Assembly (NCBI GenBank): GCA_947474225.1
Contig: CANJHS010000009.1
Coordinates: forward strand, 1-64,000
Origin: Roseiflexaceae bacterium
GTDB lineage: Bacteria; Chloroflexota; Chloroflexia; Chloroflexales; Roseiflexaceae
Direction: 5' to 3'
DNA: 64,000 nucleotides
Every line of letters begins with the position of its first letter. Position 1 is the stretch's first letter. The notes under the pieces are model-generated. The model ran no database searches. It saw only the letters and a list, made by a program, of their open reading frames with translations, and was not told the DNA's origin. A program made the translations under genes and the position numbers. Shown piece by piece: positions 20,058 through 29,364 of the stretch.

Positions 20058-20900
20058 ATGCAACGTAGAACGATGATCCGTGTTGTAGGAACAGGACTGC
20101 TGGGAGGAATTGTGGCGTCCTGTAATGCAGCAACTGGGTCGCAAGCAACACGCAATGCCACTGTTCAGACAGCGACGACTCCCTTAACGAACACAGCCCC
20201 GTTGACGTTGGCAGTTGCATCGTCATTTGAAAAGGTACTGCCTGCATTAGCAGCCCGATATGCGGCAACATCTTCCGTCCCTGCGCCCACCTGGCAATCG
20301 GGCTCTTCGAGTGCACTGGCCAAGCAGATTATCGAAGGAGCGGTGTTTGATATTTTCTTGGCTGCAGATATAGTTGCGATGACTCCACTCATCGACGCAA
20401 AACTCATTGAGGCGCAGAATATCCAGCCACTCGTCGTAACCGATGTGATTCTGGTTGCTCGTGCAAATCGAGGGATCTCAACCCTCAAGGACGTCGCTAA
20501 GCGTGGCACGAAAATAGTTATCGGCGACCCAAAAGTAGCCATTGGTCGGTATACCGTGGAATTACTGCAGACTATTGCAAAAAGCGATGGGGACCAGACA
20601 TTTGTGGATTCCTTCAACGCCAATGTCGTTTCTTTCGAAGAGAAAGCTACCGCCGTCACACAGAAGTTTTTTGCAGGGGATGCCGATGTGGCAGTCTTGT
20701 ATGCGTCAGATTTATACGGACATGACGCATCAGAATACGTTATAGTGCAATTACCGGACGGCGTTTCGATACAATCGACCTATTACTCCGTGGTATTAGC
20801 CAACGCCACAGCTGGTGCGGTTGATTTTGTGAACTTTCTCTCTGATCCTGCGCAGGCCACCGTCTGGAGCGAGTATGGATTCCGAACGCTGGGGAAGTAA
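20058..20900 (+). CDS. modA: Molybdate ABC transporter, substrate-binding lipoprotein
   Basis: 280 residues. An N-terminal hydrophobic stretch ends in the lipobox-like IVASC (Cys at about residue 22), so it is probably a membrane-tethered lipoprotein in a cell that may lack a standard periplasm. LTLAVASSFEKVLPALAARY and the later GDPKVAIGRYTVELL are typical of ModA, which binds molybdate or tungstate. The final FLSDPAQATVWSEYGF is also standard. modB begins inside its 3' end (26-base overlap). Confidence 0.9.
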   Translation: MQRRTMIRVVGTGLLGGIVASCNAATGSQATRNATVQTATTPLTNTAPLTLAVASSFEKVLPALAARYAATSSVPAPTWQSGSSSALAKQIIEGAVFDIFLAADIVAMTPLIDAKLIEAQNIQPLVVTDVILVARANRGISTLKDVAKRGTKIVIGDPKVAIGRYTVELLQTIAKSDGDQTFVDSFNANVVSFEEKATAVTQKFFAGDADVAVLYASDLYGHDASEYVIVQLPDGVSIQSTYYSVVLANATAGAVDFVNFLSDPAQATVWSEYGFRTLGK

Positions 20901-21675
20901 CACGCGGCGAACAATTTTGACGATGCTGGGGCTACCATTGCTCGCATTGATGGTGTTGCCGCTGGTAGGGCTCGTCACACGGAGTTCTGTAGCAGAGGTA
21001 ATCGCCGCTGCACAATCCCCTGCGCTCGTAGAAGCGCTTGCACTCACGCTGCAGACCACGCTGATCGTGATTGGCGTTACTATCGCCACCGGCACGCCGC
21101 TTGCTATTCTGTTCAGCACGAGATACCGCACTCAGCACTGGTTCAAAACAATCATCGACATCCCTGCAGTCCTGCCACCAGCGGTGGCAGGACTGGCGCT
21201 GTTGACCCTGTTTGGGCGGATGGGCTGGTTTGGACAATTCCTGGCAGCCCATGATCTGTTTGTGCCGTTTACCACCGGAGCAGTCATACTAGCGCAGTTG
21301 TTTGTTGCTGCACCGCTGTATATCAAAGCATGCACCATTGCCTTCGAGCAGCTCGATCCCCTCCTTGCCGATGCCGCGCGTATTGACGGCGCAAGTGCCT
21401 GGCAGTATTGGAGATTGATTGTTTTTCCATTAACTGCGAGTGGGGTGCAAGCAGGACTTGCAATGACCACGGCCCGGGCACTCGGTGAGTTTGGTGCAAC
21501 AGCGCTTTTTGCGGGTAATATGCCCGGTCGTACTCGCACCATGGCATTAGCAATTTATGTCTATGCAGACAGTGAGCCGCAGGTTGCCACCGCCATGAGT
21601 ATCATCCTCCTCGCCGTAGCAATTGTCCTTCTCATAGTCACGAATGTCCGCGCGACACCGGCACACGCACAGTAG
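20875..21675 (+). CDS. modB: Molybdate ABC transporter, permease
   Basis: 266 residues with about six membrane spans. The cytoplasmic EAA loop (DAARIDGASAWQYWRLIVFPL, about residues 163-183) would contact the ATPase. It overlaps modA. No ModC ATPase gene follows; the next gene is a convergent DinB protein. The ATPase must be encoded elsewhere or shared with another transporter. Confidence 0.92.
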   Translation: MDSERWGSNTRRTILTMLGLPLLALMVLPLVGLVTRSSVAEVIAAAQSPALVEALALTLQTTLIVIGVTIATGTPLAILFSTRYRTQHWFKTIIDIPAVLPPAVAGLALLTLFGRMGWFGQFLAAHDLFVPFTTGAVILAQLFVAAPLYIKACTIAFEQLDPLLADAARIDGASAWQYWRLIVFPLTASGVQAGLAMTTARALGEFGATALFAGNMPGRTRTMALAIYVYADSEPQVATAMSIILLAVAIVLLIVTNVRATPAHAQ

Positions 21676-21796
21676 AAAATTCGTGATGGGCATGATATCG
21701 ATTATTTACGTTCCAAGCGATACAGTGATGCGATCCGATTCACCCAAAGCAAAAGAGATCAGCTAGAAGATTCAACCCGTTCCCACACAGTCGAGA

Positions 21797-21830
21797 GAAA
21801 AGACCCCCCACGCAGGAAAGCGAGGGGGGT
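21797..21830. terminator. Hairpin terminator between modB and a DinB gene
   Basis: ACCCCCC (21803-21809) and GGGGGGT (21824-21830) pair around an inner CGC/GCG. On the minus strand the hairpin is followed by a T-rich CTTTTCTCTC, which favours terminating the DinB gene at 21857. It may act in both directions. Confidence 0.65.
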
Positions 21831-21856
21831 GTTGGCGTTGGTGGTGCGATTTACGG

Positions 21857-22429
21857 CTATTTCACTCCGAGCAACCCTGCGATAACACCAATCTCACCGA
21901 TATGCATCTGTGGATGCACTTGGGTATAGTCGAGCACAAAGCGGCCAATATTCAGTGCACCCCAGTACGAAATGACTCCCTCGGTAATCGCCGGGATACA
22001 CACGGCTTCACCAGCGACGACAGCGCGCATGTGTGCGGCATCCCATTGGTGCTGCAGGCGTGTGGTATCGAGATTCGCCAAAATTTGTGTGCTTTGTGCG
22101 GCAACTGCTTTTTGATACCCTTGCAAACCGGTAATATCAATGGTCTTCGAGAGCACATCGACATCTCCGTCGGGCATGGCGGTCCCCATGTGTCCATAGG
22201 TGATTCCCATTTTGGCTTGCCAGTCACCGGATGTATGTACCTGCGGGATATTCGCGACGAATCGACTCAACGTGATGTCTTCGATGCGCAGCAGATGCCA
22301 TATGTTCCAGATAATTGAATTCACACCAGGGTTTGGTCGACCCCGTAGTGCGGATTCAGGCATTGCACACATTTTGCTGAGGGTATCGCCATGCAACATC
22401 TGATGGCGAATCTTGATAAATTCAATCAC
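21857..22429 (-). CDS. DinB-fold protein
   Basis: 190 residues from a GTG start with AAAGGGAAG upstream. WNIWHLLRIEDITLSRFV and HPQMHIGEIGVIAG repeat the histidine pattern of the two DinB genes at 18664-19926, but the protein is clearly more divergent. It is convergent with modAB. It is the third DinB-type protein within 4 kb. The substrate is unknown. Confidence 0.78.
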   Translation of the reverse strand: MIEFIKIRHQMLHGDTLSKMCAMPESALRGRPNPGVNSIIWNIWHLLRIEDITLSRFVANIPQVHTSGDWQAKMGITYGHMGTAMPDGDVDVLSKTIDITGLQGYQKAVAAQSTQILANLDTTRLQHQWDAAHMRAVVAGEAVCIPAITEGVISYWGALNIGRFVLDYTQVHPQMHIGEIGVIAGLLGVK

Positions 22430-22576
22430 GGATCTTCCCTTTCATACGGTACGGTGTCTGTAGTGTACCCGAACATGCACCCTCAAACACGCCATGCACC
22501 GTCGACGCACGTATGACCGAATCACCTGCACCGTAGCGTGCGGCGTGTACTGATTGGGAGCAAGAACAGAGCGTTG

Positions 22577-23674
22577 TTAGCGCGCCTTGAGTGGCCAGTG
22601 CTTTGGTGCGCCGCGTTCGTATTGGATTGGATAGACGCATTCTGCCCCAAGTGCTTCGGCGGCACGCCATGGCCAGCGTGGATCATCGAGGAAGGCGCGA
22701 CCGAGCGCGACCATATCTGCTTCACCATCGGCGATGATTGCCTCGGCGACGTGTGGGTCGCGTATCATCCCGACAGTGCGGGTCAGGATACCCACTTCAC
22801 GCTTCACGCGAGCGGCAATCGGTACCTGATATTTGGGGCCGACTGCTACTTTGGCATGTGGCGTCGCACCACCACTCGAGACACAGATGAAGTGCAACCC
22901 GGCGTCCTTGAGGATTTGTGCTTGGGCAACGGCATCGTCGGCGGTCAGGCCTTCTTCGTGCCAATCAGTTCCATTGATCCGAGCCCCAAATGCGATATGA
23001 CGCGGAATGACGGACTGCACCGCCCGGACGACCGCCAACGGGAAGGCCATGCGACCCGCCAAATCCCCACCCCAGCGATCGGTGCGTTTGTTGCTCAACG
23101 GCGATACGAAGGATTGCAGCAAATACCCATGGGCCAAGTGGAGTTCGATACTGTCGACCCCGGCTTTGACGGAGCGCACCGCTGCATCACGGAAGGCAGC
23201 GATAATTCGTTCAATGCCGGCGTCGTCGAGTTCTTGGGGGGTCTGCCAGCCGTTGTCGTAGGGGATGGGACTCGGACCGACGACCTGCCAGCCACCCTGG
23301 TCAGGGCTGATTTGTCCCGAACCCTGACCGGGGAGCGGCGAGGATGCTTTGCGGCCGGCGTGGCCCAGTTGCACCCCGAAGGTCACTGCAGGTGCGACGA
23401 CCTTTGCATAGCGGATGACATCTGCCATGGCACGCATCGATGCGTCGGAATACATGCCCAAACAGCCGTGCGAGATGCGCCCGATGCGCTCGACGCCGGT
23501 CGCCTCAATAACGACCATTCCAGGGCTCGCCGTTGCGACACCGGTTAAATGGACCATGTGCCAGTCCGTCATAACGCCATCGTTGGCACTGTATTGACAC
23601 ATCGGCGCTACAACGATACGGTTTTGTATGGTGAGCGGACCGATGGTGAGCGGACGAAATAACTGTGCAGTCAT
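22577..23674 (-). CDS. NADPH dehydrogenase / old yellow enzyme (YqjM-like)
   Basis: 365 residues from the ATG at 23674, preceded by GAGGAGACACC. It is an FMN-binding TIM barrel: LFRPLTIGPLTIQNRIVVAPMCQYSA at the N-terminus (YqjM-type Cys in PMCQYS), HLTGVATA, QLGHAGRKAS, and HLAHGYLLQSFVSPLSNKRTDRWGG in the middle. Such enzymes reduce activated alkenes with NADPH. The gene is divergent from tatD, and a TATAAT-like -10 faces each way in the 96-base gap. Confidence 0.93.
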   Translation of the reverse strand: MTAQLFRPLTIGPLTIQNRIVVAPMCQYSANDGVMTDWHMVHLTGVATASPGMVVIEATGVERIGRISHGCLGMYSDASMRAMADVIRYAKVVAPAVTFGVQLGHAGRKASSPLPGQGSGQISPDQGGWQVVGPSPIPYDNGWQTPQELDDAGIERIIAAFRDAAVRSVKAGVDSIELHLAHGYLLQSFVSPLSNKRTDRWGGDLAGRMAFPLAVVRAVQSVIPRHIAFGARINGTDWHEEGLTADDAVAQAQILKDAGLHFICVSSGGATPHAKVAVGPKYQVPIAARVKREVGILTRTVGMIRDPHVAEAIIADGEADMVALGRAFLDDPRWPWRAAEALGAECVYPIQYERGAPKHWPLKAR

Positions 23675-23735
23675 GGTGTCTCCTCTTTTGATTCCCGCTT
23701 GGATTATACGCTGTCCACATATGCATGTCCCGCCG

Positions 23736-23741
23736 TATAAT
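23736..23741 (+). promoter_or_regulatory. Likely -10 element for the tatD-glycan operon
   Basis: TATAAT lies 30 bases before the tatD start. The -35 is weak. A second TATAAT on the minus strand (23708-23703), with GGGACA 17 bases upstream, could serve the divergent reductase gene. Confidence 0.4.
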
Positions 23742-23770
23742 GGAAAAACCTTTTTACACAGGCAACACAA

Positions 23771-24565
23771 ATGACGTCGGCACCACATTTCTTTGACACA
23801 CACGCACACCTCAATAATCAGCAATTCGACACTGACCGCGGCGATGTGCGCGTGCGCATGTCTGCTGCAGGAGTGCATCGGTCCTGCGAAATTGGCTATG
23901 ATCTGCCATCGTCACAGGCTGCGATTCAAAGTGCGCAGGAAAACACAACCTGTTGGGCGGTCGTCGGTGTACAACCCAATCATCCCGAAGTCCTGCAAGA
24001 CCCGACCTGGCTTGATCAGCTTGATGCGATGGCCACACAGCCAAAAGTCGTTGCAATCGGCGAAATCGGCTTCGATCTTCATTATGCCATTGCGCCTGTG
24101 GCGGTACAAGAAGCACTCTTCCGCGCCCAAATCTCGCTCGCGGCTACACATCGCCTGCCGATTGTGATTCACAGCCGCGAGGCGCACGACGACACATTGC
24201 GAGTGCTGCGTGATGTACGACATCCGTACGGGGTTATCATGCATTCCTTCTCTGGTGATGTGGCCTATGCAGAGGCGTGCGTCGCCATTGGCTGCATGCT
24301 TTCGCTGAGCGGTCCGATTACGTTCAAAAACAACAGCCAAATGCACGCGGTCGTCGATGCGATAGGTTTGGAACATCTGTTGATAGAGACTGACAGTCCA
24401 TATTTGTCGCCCCACCCATTACGCGGCAAGCGCAACGAACCGACAAATGTGCCACTTGTCGCTGCCTACATTGCGACACGCAAGGGTCTATTGGTCACCG
24501 AAGTAGCCAAGAAAACCTGGCAGAATGCCAACCGCCTGTTCGGGTTAGCTGATGACAACGTCTGA
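23771..24565 (+). CDS. tatD: TatD-family metal-dependent hydrolase (DNase)
   Basis: 264 residues, amidohydrolase-fold TIM barrel. Metal ligands are visible: DTHAHL at the N-terminus, GEIGFDLH (about 97-104), VIHSREAHDD, MHSFSG and ETDSPYLSPHPLRGKRNEP near the C-terminus. The usual GIHPH motif is altered to GVQPNHP. TatD enzymes are 3'-5' exonucleases or D-aminoacyl-related hydrolases. It is the first gene of a glycan operon and overlaps the next gene by 14 bases. Confidence 0.93.
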   Translation: MTSAPHFFDTHAHLNNQQFDTDRGDVRVRMSAAGVHRSCEIGYDLPSSQAAIQSAQENTTCWAVVGVQPNHPEVLQDPTWLDQLDAMATQPKVVAIGEIGFDLHYAIAPVAVQEALFRAQISLAATHRLPIVIHSREAHDDTLRVLRDVRHPYGVIMHSFSGDVAYAEACVAIGCMLSLSGPITFKNNSQMHAVVDAIGLEHLLIETDSPYLSPHPLRGKRNEPTNVPLVAAYIATRKGLLVTEVAKKTWQNANRLFGLADDNV

Positions 24566-25682
24566 GCGGGCACAGCCAACCTTGCGCATCCTCGTCGTGG
24601 CACCGGTTGCTCCGACACGCGGCGGCATTGCGCAATTCAGTACGATGCTCGTGAACACCCTACGTCTCAACCACATGGTGACGTGTTGGGCAATTGCGCC
24701 CCTGTACCCACCGCTCTTGTTCCCCGGCAATGCAATGCCGGATGACCAAGCCGCGAAGATAACCTGCACCATCGACAAACGAATCCACGGCTGGAATCCG
24801 CTTGCTTGGGTGCGCTGCTGGCACGGTATCAAACGGAGGGAGTACGACCTCGTCATCTGGCAATGGTGGACGCCGTACTGGGTTCCATTTTTGTTGCTGC
24901 TGATTGCGCAGTCAGCATGGCGCAACATTCCCACCCTTGCGCTCAGCCATCAGCTCGTCGAGCCAGATGCACCTGACTGGCAAGCCGGGATTGCACGTCT
25001 GATGTTGCATTGCGCACATGGGGTAATCCAGTTTGGAACGGAAGAAGCACAGCATTCACGGCACCGTTCTCTTCCTTTACCTCTCAACGGCGAGTTAATC
25101 CGTCAATCACACAAGCATATGGACATCCGCAGGCAATATGGAATTTCACCGATCGACCGGGTTGTTCTTTGCTTTGGATTTGTGCGGAGATACAAAGGAT
25201 TCGATATCATCGTCTCTGCGATGCGCCATACCCCGCCTACCGTGCACCTGTTTATTGTCGGAGAATGGTGGCACGACACAAACGCACTGCGGACGTTGTG
25301 CGTTGATAGCGCAATAGCCGATCGTATACACATTATCGATAGCTACATCCCAGATGCAGCCGTAGCCGATTACTTTGCAGCAGCAGACGTGGTTGCACTC
25401 CCGTACCGGAGTGGTATGGTAAGCAGTGTGGCGACCTTGGCGGCAGTCTCTGGCGTACCCCTGCTGGTCAGCGCCGTCGGTGCGCTGGCAGGCCTTGCGA
25501 CGGTCGTCGATGTGGTACAGCCCAACACCCCAGACGCATGGGCAACTGCACTCACGAGGGTGTGCGACGTACCGCGTGTAGATGTCGTACCGGTCCCTGA
25601 TCAACCCAGCTGGGAAGCACTGCAACGTGCTATCGAAGAAATCGCCAGCGTATGTAATTCCGAGCGCGTAGGTGCCCAATGA
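24552..25682 (+). CDS. Glycosyltransferase, GT4-like
   Basis: 376 residues, GT-B fold. The N-terminal VVAPVAPTRGGIAQFSTML is the acceptor-side glycine loop. FGFVRRYKGFDIIVSAMR and YFAAADVVALPYRSGMVSS in the C-terminal half belong to the nucleotide-sugar site typical of GT4. It overlaps tatD at its start and the next glycosyltransferase by ATGA. The sugar and acceptor are unknown. Confidence 0.88.
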   Translation: MTTSERAQPTLRILVVAPVAPTRGGIAQFSTMLVNTLRLNHMVTCWAIAPLYPPLLFPGNAMPDDQAAKITCTIDKRIHGWNPLAWVRCWHGIKRREYDLVIWQWWTPYWVPFLLLLIAQSAWRNIPTLALSHQLVEPDAPDWQAGIARLMLHCAHGVIQFGTEEAQHSRHRSLPLPLNGELIRQSHKHMDIRRQYGISPIDRVVLCFGFVRRYKGFDIIVSAMRHTPPTVHLFIVGEWWHDTNALRTLCVDSAIADRIHIIDSYIPDAAVADYFAAADVVALPYRSGMVSSVATLAAVSGVPLLVSAVGALAGLATVVDVVQPNTPDAWATALTRVCDVPRVDVVPVPDQPSWEALQRAIEEIASVCNSERVGAQ

Positions 25683-26371
25683 CAATCCCACTCAGTGTCA
25701 TCATTCCTGTCTATAACGAGGCTCAGACCATTGGGCAAGTGCTGACCCTGCTGACAAATCTGTCCCTCGTGGTAGATATCATTGTTGTCGACGACGCATC
25801 TACCGACGATACCGCGAAGGTGGTTGCAGCGCACGCTGCATCGGCTGCAATCACCATGGTGCGCCATGCGCAGAACCGCGGCAAAGGAGCTGCCATTCGC
25901 ACGGCCCTCCCGCTGGTGCGTAGCGATGTTGTCGTTATTCAAGATGCAGATCTTGAATACAACCCACACGAACTCCTCATCCTGCTCGCGCAGATCGAGG
26001 AAGGTGCAGAAGTGGTCTACGGGACGCGCTTTGGCCGGCATCGACCGCTTGGCATGTTGGGCATGCATTATATTGGCAATCGTCTGTTGACAGCGCTCTT
26101 TAATCTGCTGTACGGCACACAACTCAGCGACCTCGAGACGTGCTACAAAATGTGCCGGGTCAGCTCGTTGCGGAGTATCGGGATCGACAATGATCGATTC
26201 GACATAGACCCTGAAGTCACGGCCAAGTGGGTACGCAGTGGGTACCACATCGCCGAAGTCCCCATCCATTATTTGGGGCGGCCATATCGTGCCGGCAAGA
26301 AAATCCGTCCGCACGATGCTTTTTCTGCAGTACGTACAATGTGGCGATACCGTCGGTATCGTGCACCATGA
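25679..26371 (+). CDS. Glycosyltransferase family 2 (dolichol-phosphate-mannose-synthase-like)
   Basis: 230 residues. VIIPVYNEAQTIGQVL starts a GT-A fold, with DDASTDDT and the metal-binding QDADLEYNP. It has no C-terminal membrane segments, as in soluble DPM synthase-like enzymes that load a polyprenyl phosphate with a sugar. The ATGA overlaps at both ends show translational coupling. Confidence 0.92.
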   Translation: MTIPLSVIIPVYNEAQTIGQVLTLLTNLSLVVDIIVVDDASTDDTAKVVAAHAASAAITMVRHAQNRGKGAAIRTALPLVRSDVVVIQDADLEYNPHELLILLAQIEEGAEVVYGTRFGRHRPLGMLGMHYIGNRLLTALFNLLYGTQLSDLETCYKMCRVSSLRSIGIDNDRFDIDPEVTAKWVRSGYHIAEVPIHYLGRPYRAGKKIRPHDAFSAVRTMWRYRRYRAP

Positions 26372-27561
26372 CACACACAGACTACCGGATCACTATTGTC
26401 TGCACGAGTGCGCCGTGGCATCCTGGACCACGTGCCCGCATGCTCCCGTTGGCACAGTACGGCGCAGCTCATGGGATGAAGGTCAGTCTGCTCTGCCTCG
26501 ACCCACATGCAGCCACAGAGCCTACGCTGCCTACCCAAAATGGTGGGGTTAAGATTATCCCGGTTGCACAAATGCATGTAGACAACAACGGCAATCCATA
26601 TCATGGGCTGCAACTCCTTTCGATTGTTGTTTCTGCGACAGTAGCATTGACTCGTGCAATCATCCGCACCCGACCAACAGACATTGTCATCGCCAAAGCA
26701 CAACCCATGAACGGGATTGCCGCATTGATTGCAGGTTGGTGGTGCAAAGCGAGAGTCCACTTGGACAGTGATGATAACGAGGCAGAATCGCATCAGTCTG
26801 CAGATTGGTTCGTAATCCGCTTGCTCGGATGGTGTGAGCACCAACTACCTCGATGGGTCATGACGACGACGTGTGCGACGGATTGGCAGACGACCGTGCT
26901 ACAAAGACGTGGGGTCTCAGCCGTCACGACCATTCCCAATGGTCTCACAACGACACAAAGGACCGTCCCCAACGAATCACTGCTGCAAACTCTGCGAAGA
27001 CGTTTACAATTACCAGAACGGTACCTTGTGTACGTCGGGAACCTGTCGACCCGCGCACATGCCGTAGACCTCCTTATCGAAGCGTATGCGGTTGCGCAGG
27101 TAACGGTCCCGTTGGTCATTGCAGGGAGTGGCCATGATTTTGCGACATTACAGCGCAGTGCAGATTCTCTCGGAATCGGTAACAGTCTGCAATGGCTTGG
27201 ACACCTCTCACCATCCGACACCCAAATTTTGTTGGCGGGAGCCTGTGCGAGTGTCGATCCTGTCCGCGACTCCAGTGCCGCTGCAGCCCGTTGCCCACTC
27301 AAAATTCTCGAAAGTATCGCACAACGAACGCCCGTCATCACCAGCGATATAGGCGACCGACGCGTAATCCTTGGTGCTGCCGGAATCTACCCCGCTGCAG
27401 GCGATGTCCAATCATATGCAGATGCAATCATTAGTATCTGTGCTGACGACGCAGCACCGCGAGATCAGTTCCCCTCGCTTGATGCATATGCCTGGGAATA
27501 CGTAGCGGGGCGCTGGTATGCTGCGCACGCAATCCACGTCACAGAGGTGCTGTATGCGTGA
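26368..27561 (+). CDS. Glycosyltransferase, GT4-like
   Basis: 397 residues from the ATG at 26368, which overlaps the preceding stop (ATGA). YLVYVGNLSTRAHAVDLLIEAYA and KILESIAQRTPVITSDIGDRR are the C-terminal nucleotide-sugar-binding motifs of GT-B enzymes. The N-terminal half carries PGPRARMLPLAQYGAAHG. It is part of the coupled glycan operon. The substrate is unknown. Confidence 0.87.
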   Translation: MTHTDYRITIVCTSAPWHPGPRARMLPLAQYGAAHGMKVSLLCLDPHAATEPTLPTQNGGVKIIPVAQMHVDNNGNPYHGLQLLSIVVSATVALTRAIIRTRPTDIVIAKAQPMNGIAALIAGWWCKARVHLDSDDNEAESHQSADWFVIRLLGWCEHQLPRWVMTTTCATDWQTTVLQRRGVSAVTTIPNGLTTTQRTVPNESLLQTLRRRLQLPERYLVYVGNLSTRAHAVDLLIEAYAVAQVTVPLVIAGSGHDFATLQRSADSLGIGNSLQWLGHLSPSDTQILLAGACASVDPVRDSSAAAARCPLKILESIAQRTPVITSDIGDRRVILGAAGIYPAAGDVQSYADAIISICADDAAPRDQFPSLDAYAWEYVAGRWYAAHAIHVTEVLYA

Positions 27562-28408
27562 TACTGTTCGCATCATCATCCCGACGCGCGATCCAAAAAA
27601 CTGCGGTCGGATTGTGCATGATTTGCTTGAAGATGGCTGGCACGAAATTGTGGTGGTACATCCGCGGTCGGCAGTCAGCATACCCGGAGTCACTTCTATC
27701 CAAACTGCCGGCTTGTTGAGTCCTGCTGCGGCGCGGAATCGAGCGGCAACCGGTGCAACCACCTCGCTGCTTTGCTTCATCGACGACGATGCAATCTGCA
27801 CATCTGCGACGCTCGACACACTTGTCCATGCATGTATACAAGATACCGTTGTCGCAGTTGGCCCGCTCTTGGGTGATGGCCCACGCGACCCCTATTGGCG
27901 GCGTTGCATGCACCGAATCATGGCCGGCCCTCAGTTTGAGACCGCACCGTCAACACCTACCGAACGACTGATGAGCATGTGTATGGTCGTCAGAACAACG
28001 GTGTTTGAGGAAATGAGGGGATTTGACGAAACATTTTCTCCCGCCGGCGAAGACACGGAACTGAGCATGCGACTTGCTACACGAGGGCGATTGATCATCG
28101 ATGGTAACGCACGCATCATGCATCGACCAGACCCAGATAGCTGGTGGATTGCCACTCGACGTCTCTACCGGTATGGAGTTGCCTGGGCTCAAATAACAGC
28201 GGAACGACCTCGGCCAAGTAGCTGGGTCCGGCGCCTCCCGACTGTGCTGCGCTGGTGTTTGGTGTGTCTCATACCATATATGGCTATTATTGATGCCATC
28301 CGCGCAACATCGATTGCGTATTGGGCGGGATATGCTTGGCTCCGTGTGGCATGGTATATCGGCTGGCTGACAAGCCCGATCACACCTGCGAGATCATCGA
28401 CATGCTGA
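27554..28408 (+). CDS. Glycosyltransferase family 2
   Basis: 284 residues from the ATG at 27554, overlapping the preceding gene by 8 bases. RIIIPTRDP opens the GT-A fold and CFIDDDAI is the metal-binding DxD site. FDETFSPAGEDTELSMRL is the ED-type acceptor motif. A hydrophobic C-terminal segment suggests membrane association. It is probably one transferase of the surface glycan pathway. Confidence 0.88.
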   Translation: MRDTVRIIIPTRDPKNCGRIVHDLLEDGWHEIVVVHPRSAVSIPGVTSIQTAGLLSPAAARNRAATGATTSLLCFIDDDAICTSATLDTLVHACIQDTVVAVGPLLGDGPRDPYWRRCMHRIMAGPQFETAPSTPTERLMSMCMVVRTTVFEEMRGFDETFSPAGEDTELSMRLATRGRLIIDGNARIMHRPDPDSWWIATRRLYRYGVAWAQITAERPRPSSWVRRLPTVLRWCLVCLIPYMAIIDAIRATSIAYWAGYAWLRVAWYIGWLTSPITPARSSTC

Positions 28409-29364
28409 GCGTTGGATTAGCAACACGCAATCGTCCTGAACGGCTGGCGCAATGGCTTGCACATATCAGCTCGATTGAAGGTGGCGGTGTGCTACCCGTT
28501 ATCGTTGTAGATCAATCAACTGAGTCATGGAATCAGCCGTTGGCCGCAAATGTTCGGTACATTCACCGACCGGGTACCGGCTTGGCGATTGCCCGCAACG
28601 TGCTGGTATCTCTCTGCCAGACCGATTATTTGGCAGTATGTGACGATGATTGCTTGCCAGCTCATGACTGGTTGACCGTTGCCGCAGCTGTGGTGGTTTC
28701 ATCACCTACTGTGGCATTGTGGTTCGGCGCAGCATACCCTACCGGCAGTGATGCGCAGATTCATCTTGCAAGTACGCCTGCCGGCACAACTGCCTGGGCG
28801 TCGCGACCCGACGGGAACGTTTGTCTCGCTTTGCGTATTGCACCGCAACCCGCCCAATTCAACGCACCCTGTGCCATCCTTGAATCACTCGGGCAGGGCA
28901 ACAACATGGTATTGCATGTACCTACTACACGCCGCATAGGAGGATTTGAACCGTTGTTGGGAGCAGGAGCCGTTTGCCAATCCGGTGAAGACATCGAATA
29001 TGCTTTGCGTCTCTTGTGCATGAAGCAGCTCTGTGGCTACGAACCACGTCTCATCGTTCTGCACGACGCCTGGCAGTCGCCTTCCATGGCAGCCCGTGCA
29101 GGGTATGGCTATACGGTGGGAATGGTCGCACTGCTGTGTTGGTACGCCTTGACCGGGGTGACGGTCGCTGCTCACGAACTCGCCTATCGAGCACACTTGC
29201 GCTCTAATATCCATCCGAATATCACGCAACTCTCTATTGACTCACCGTCTACTGCACATGATGCACGCTGGATTTTTACTGAAATAACCGCTATCTGTTG
29301 GGGTATCGTCCTCGGTTGTTGGTTAGCACTCCTCCGGGGGGCATCATGGCGCAACCGAAAATAA
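28402..29364 (+). CDS. Glycosyltransferase family 2
   Basis: 320 residues from the ATG at 28402, overlapping the preceding gene by 7 bases. It has SVGLATRNRPERLAQWL, VVDQSTE, the CDDDCLP metal site and GEDIEYALRL. Its C-terminal third is hydrophobic. It resembles the preceding gene in layout and may be an ancient duplicate with a different acceptor. Confidence 0.87.
   Translation: MLSVGLATRNRPERLAQWLAHISSIEGGGVLPVIVVDQSTESWNQPLAANVRYIHRPGTGLAIARNVLVSLCQTDYLAVCDDDCLPAHDWLTVAAAVVVSSPTVALWFGAAYPTGSDAQIHLASTPAGTTAWASRPDGNVCLALRIAPQPAQFNAPCAILESLGQGNNMVLHVPTTRRIGGFEPLLGAGAVCQSGEDIEYALRLLCMKQLCGYEPRLIVLHDAWQSPSMAARAGYGYTVGMVALLCWYALTGVTVAAHELAYRAHLRSNIHPNITQLSIDSPSTAHDARWIFTEITAICWGIVLGCWLALLRGASWRNRK

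Noticed and set aside
26227-26367. N-terminal extension of the second GT4 gene
   Set aside because: It lies in another frame within the preceding glycosyltransferase, and the ATGA overlap at 26368 gives a natural start.
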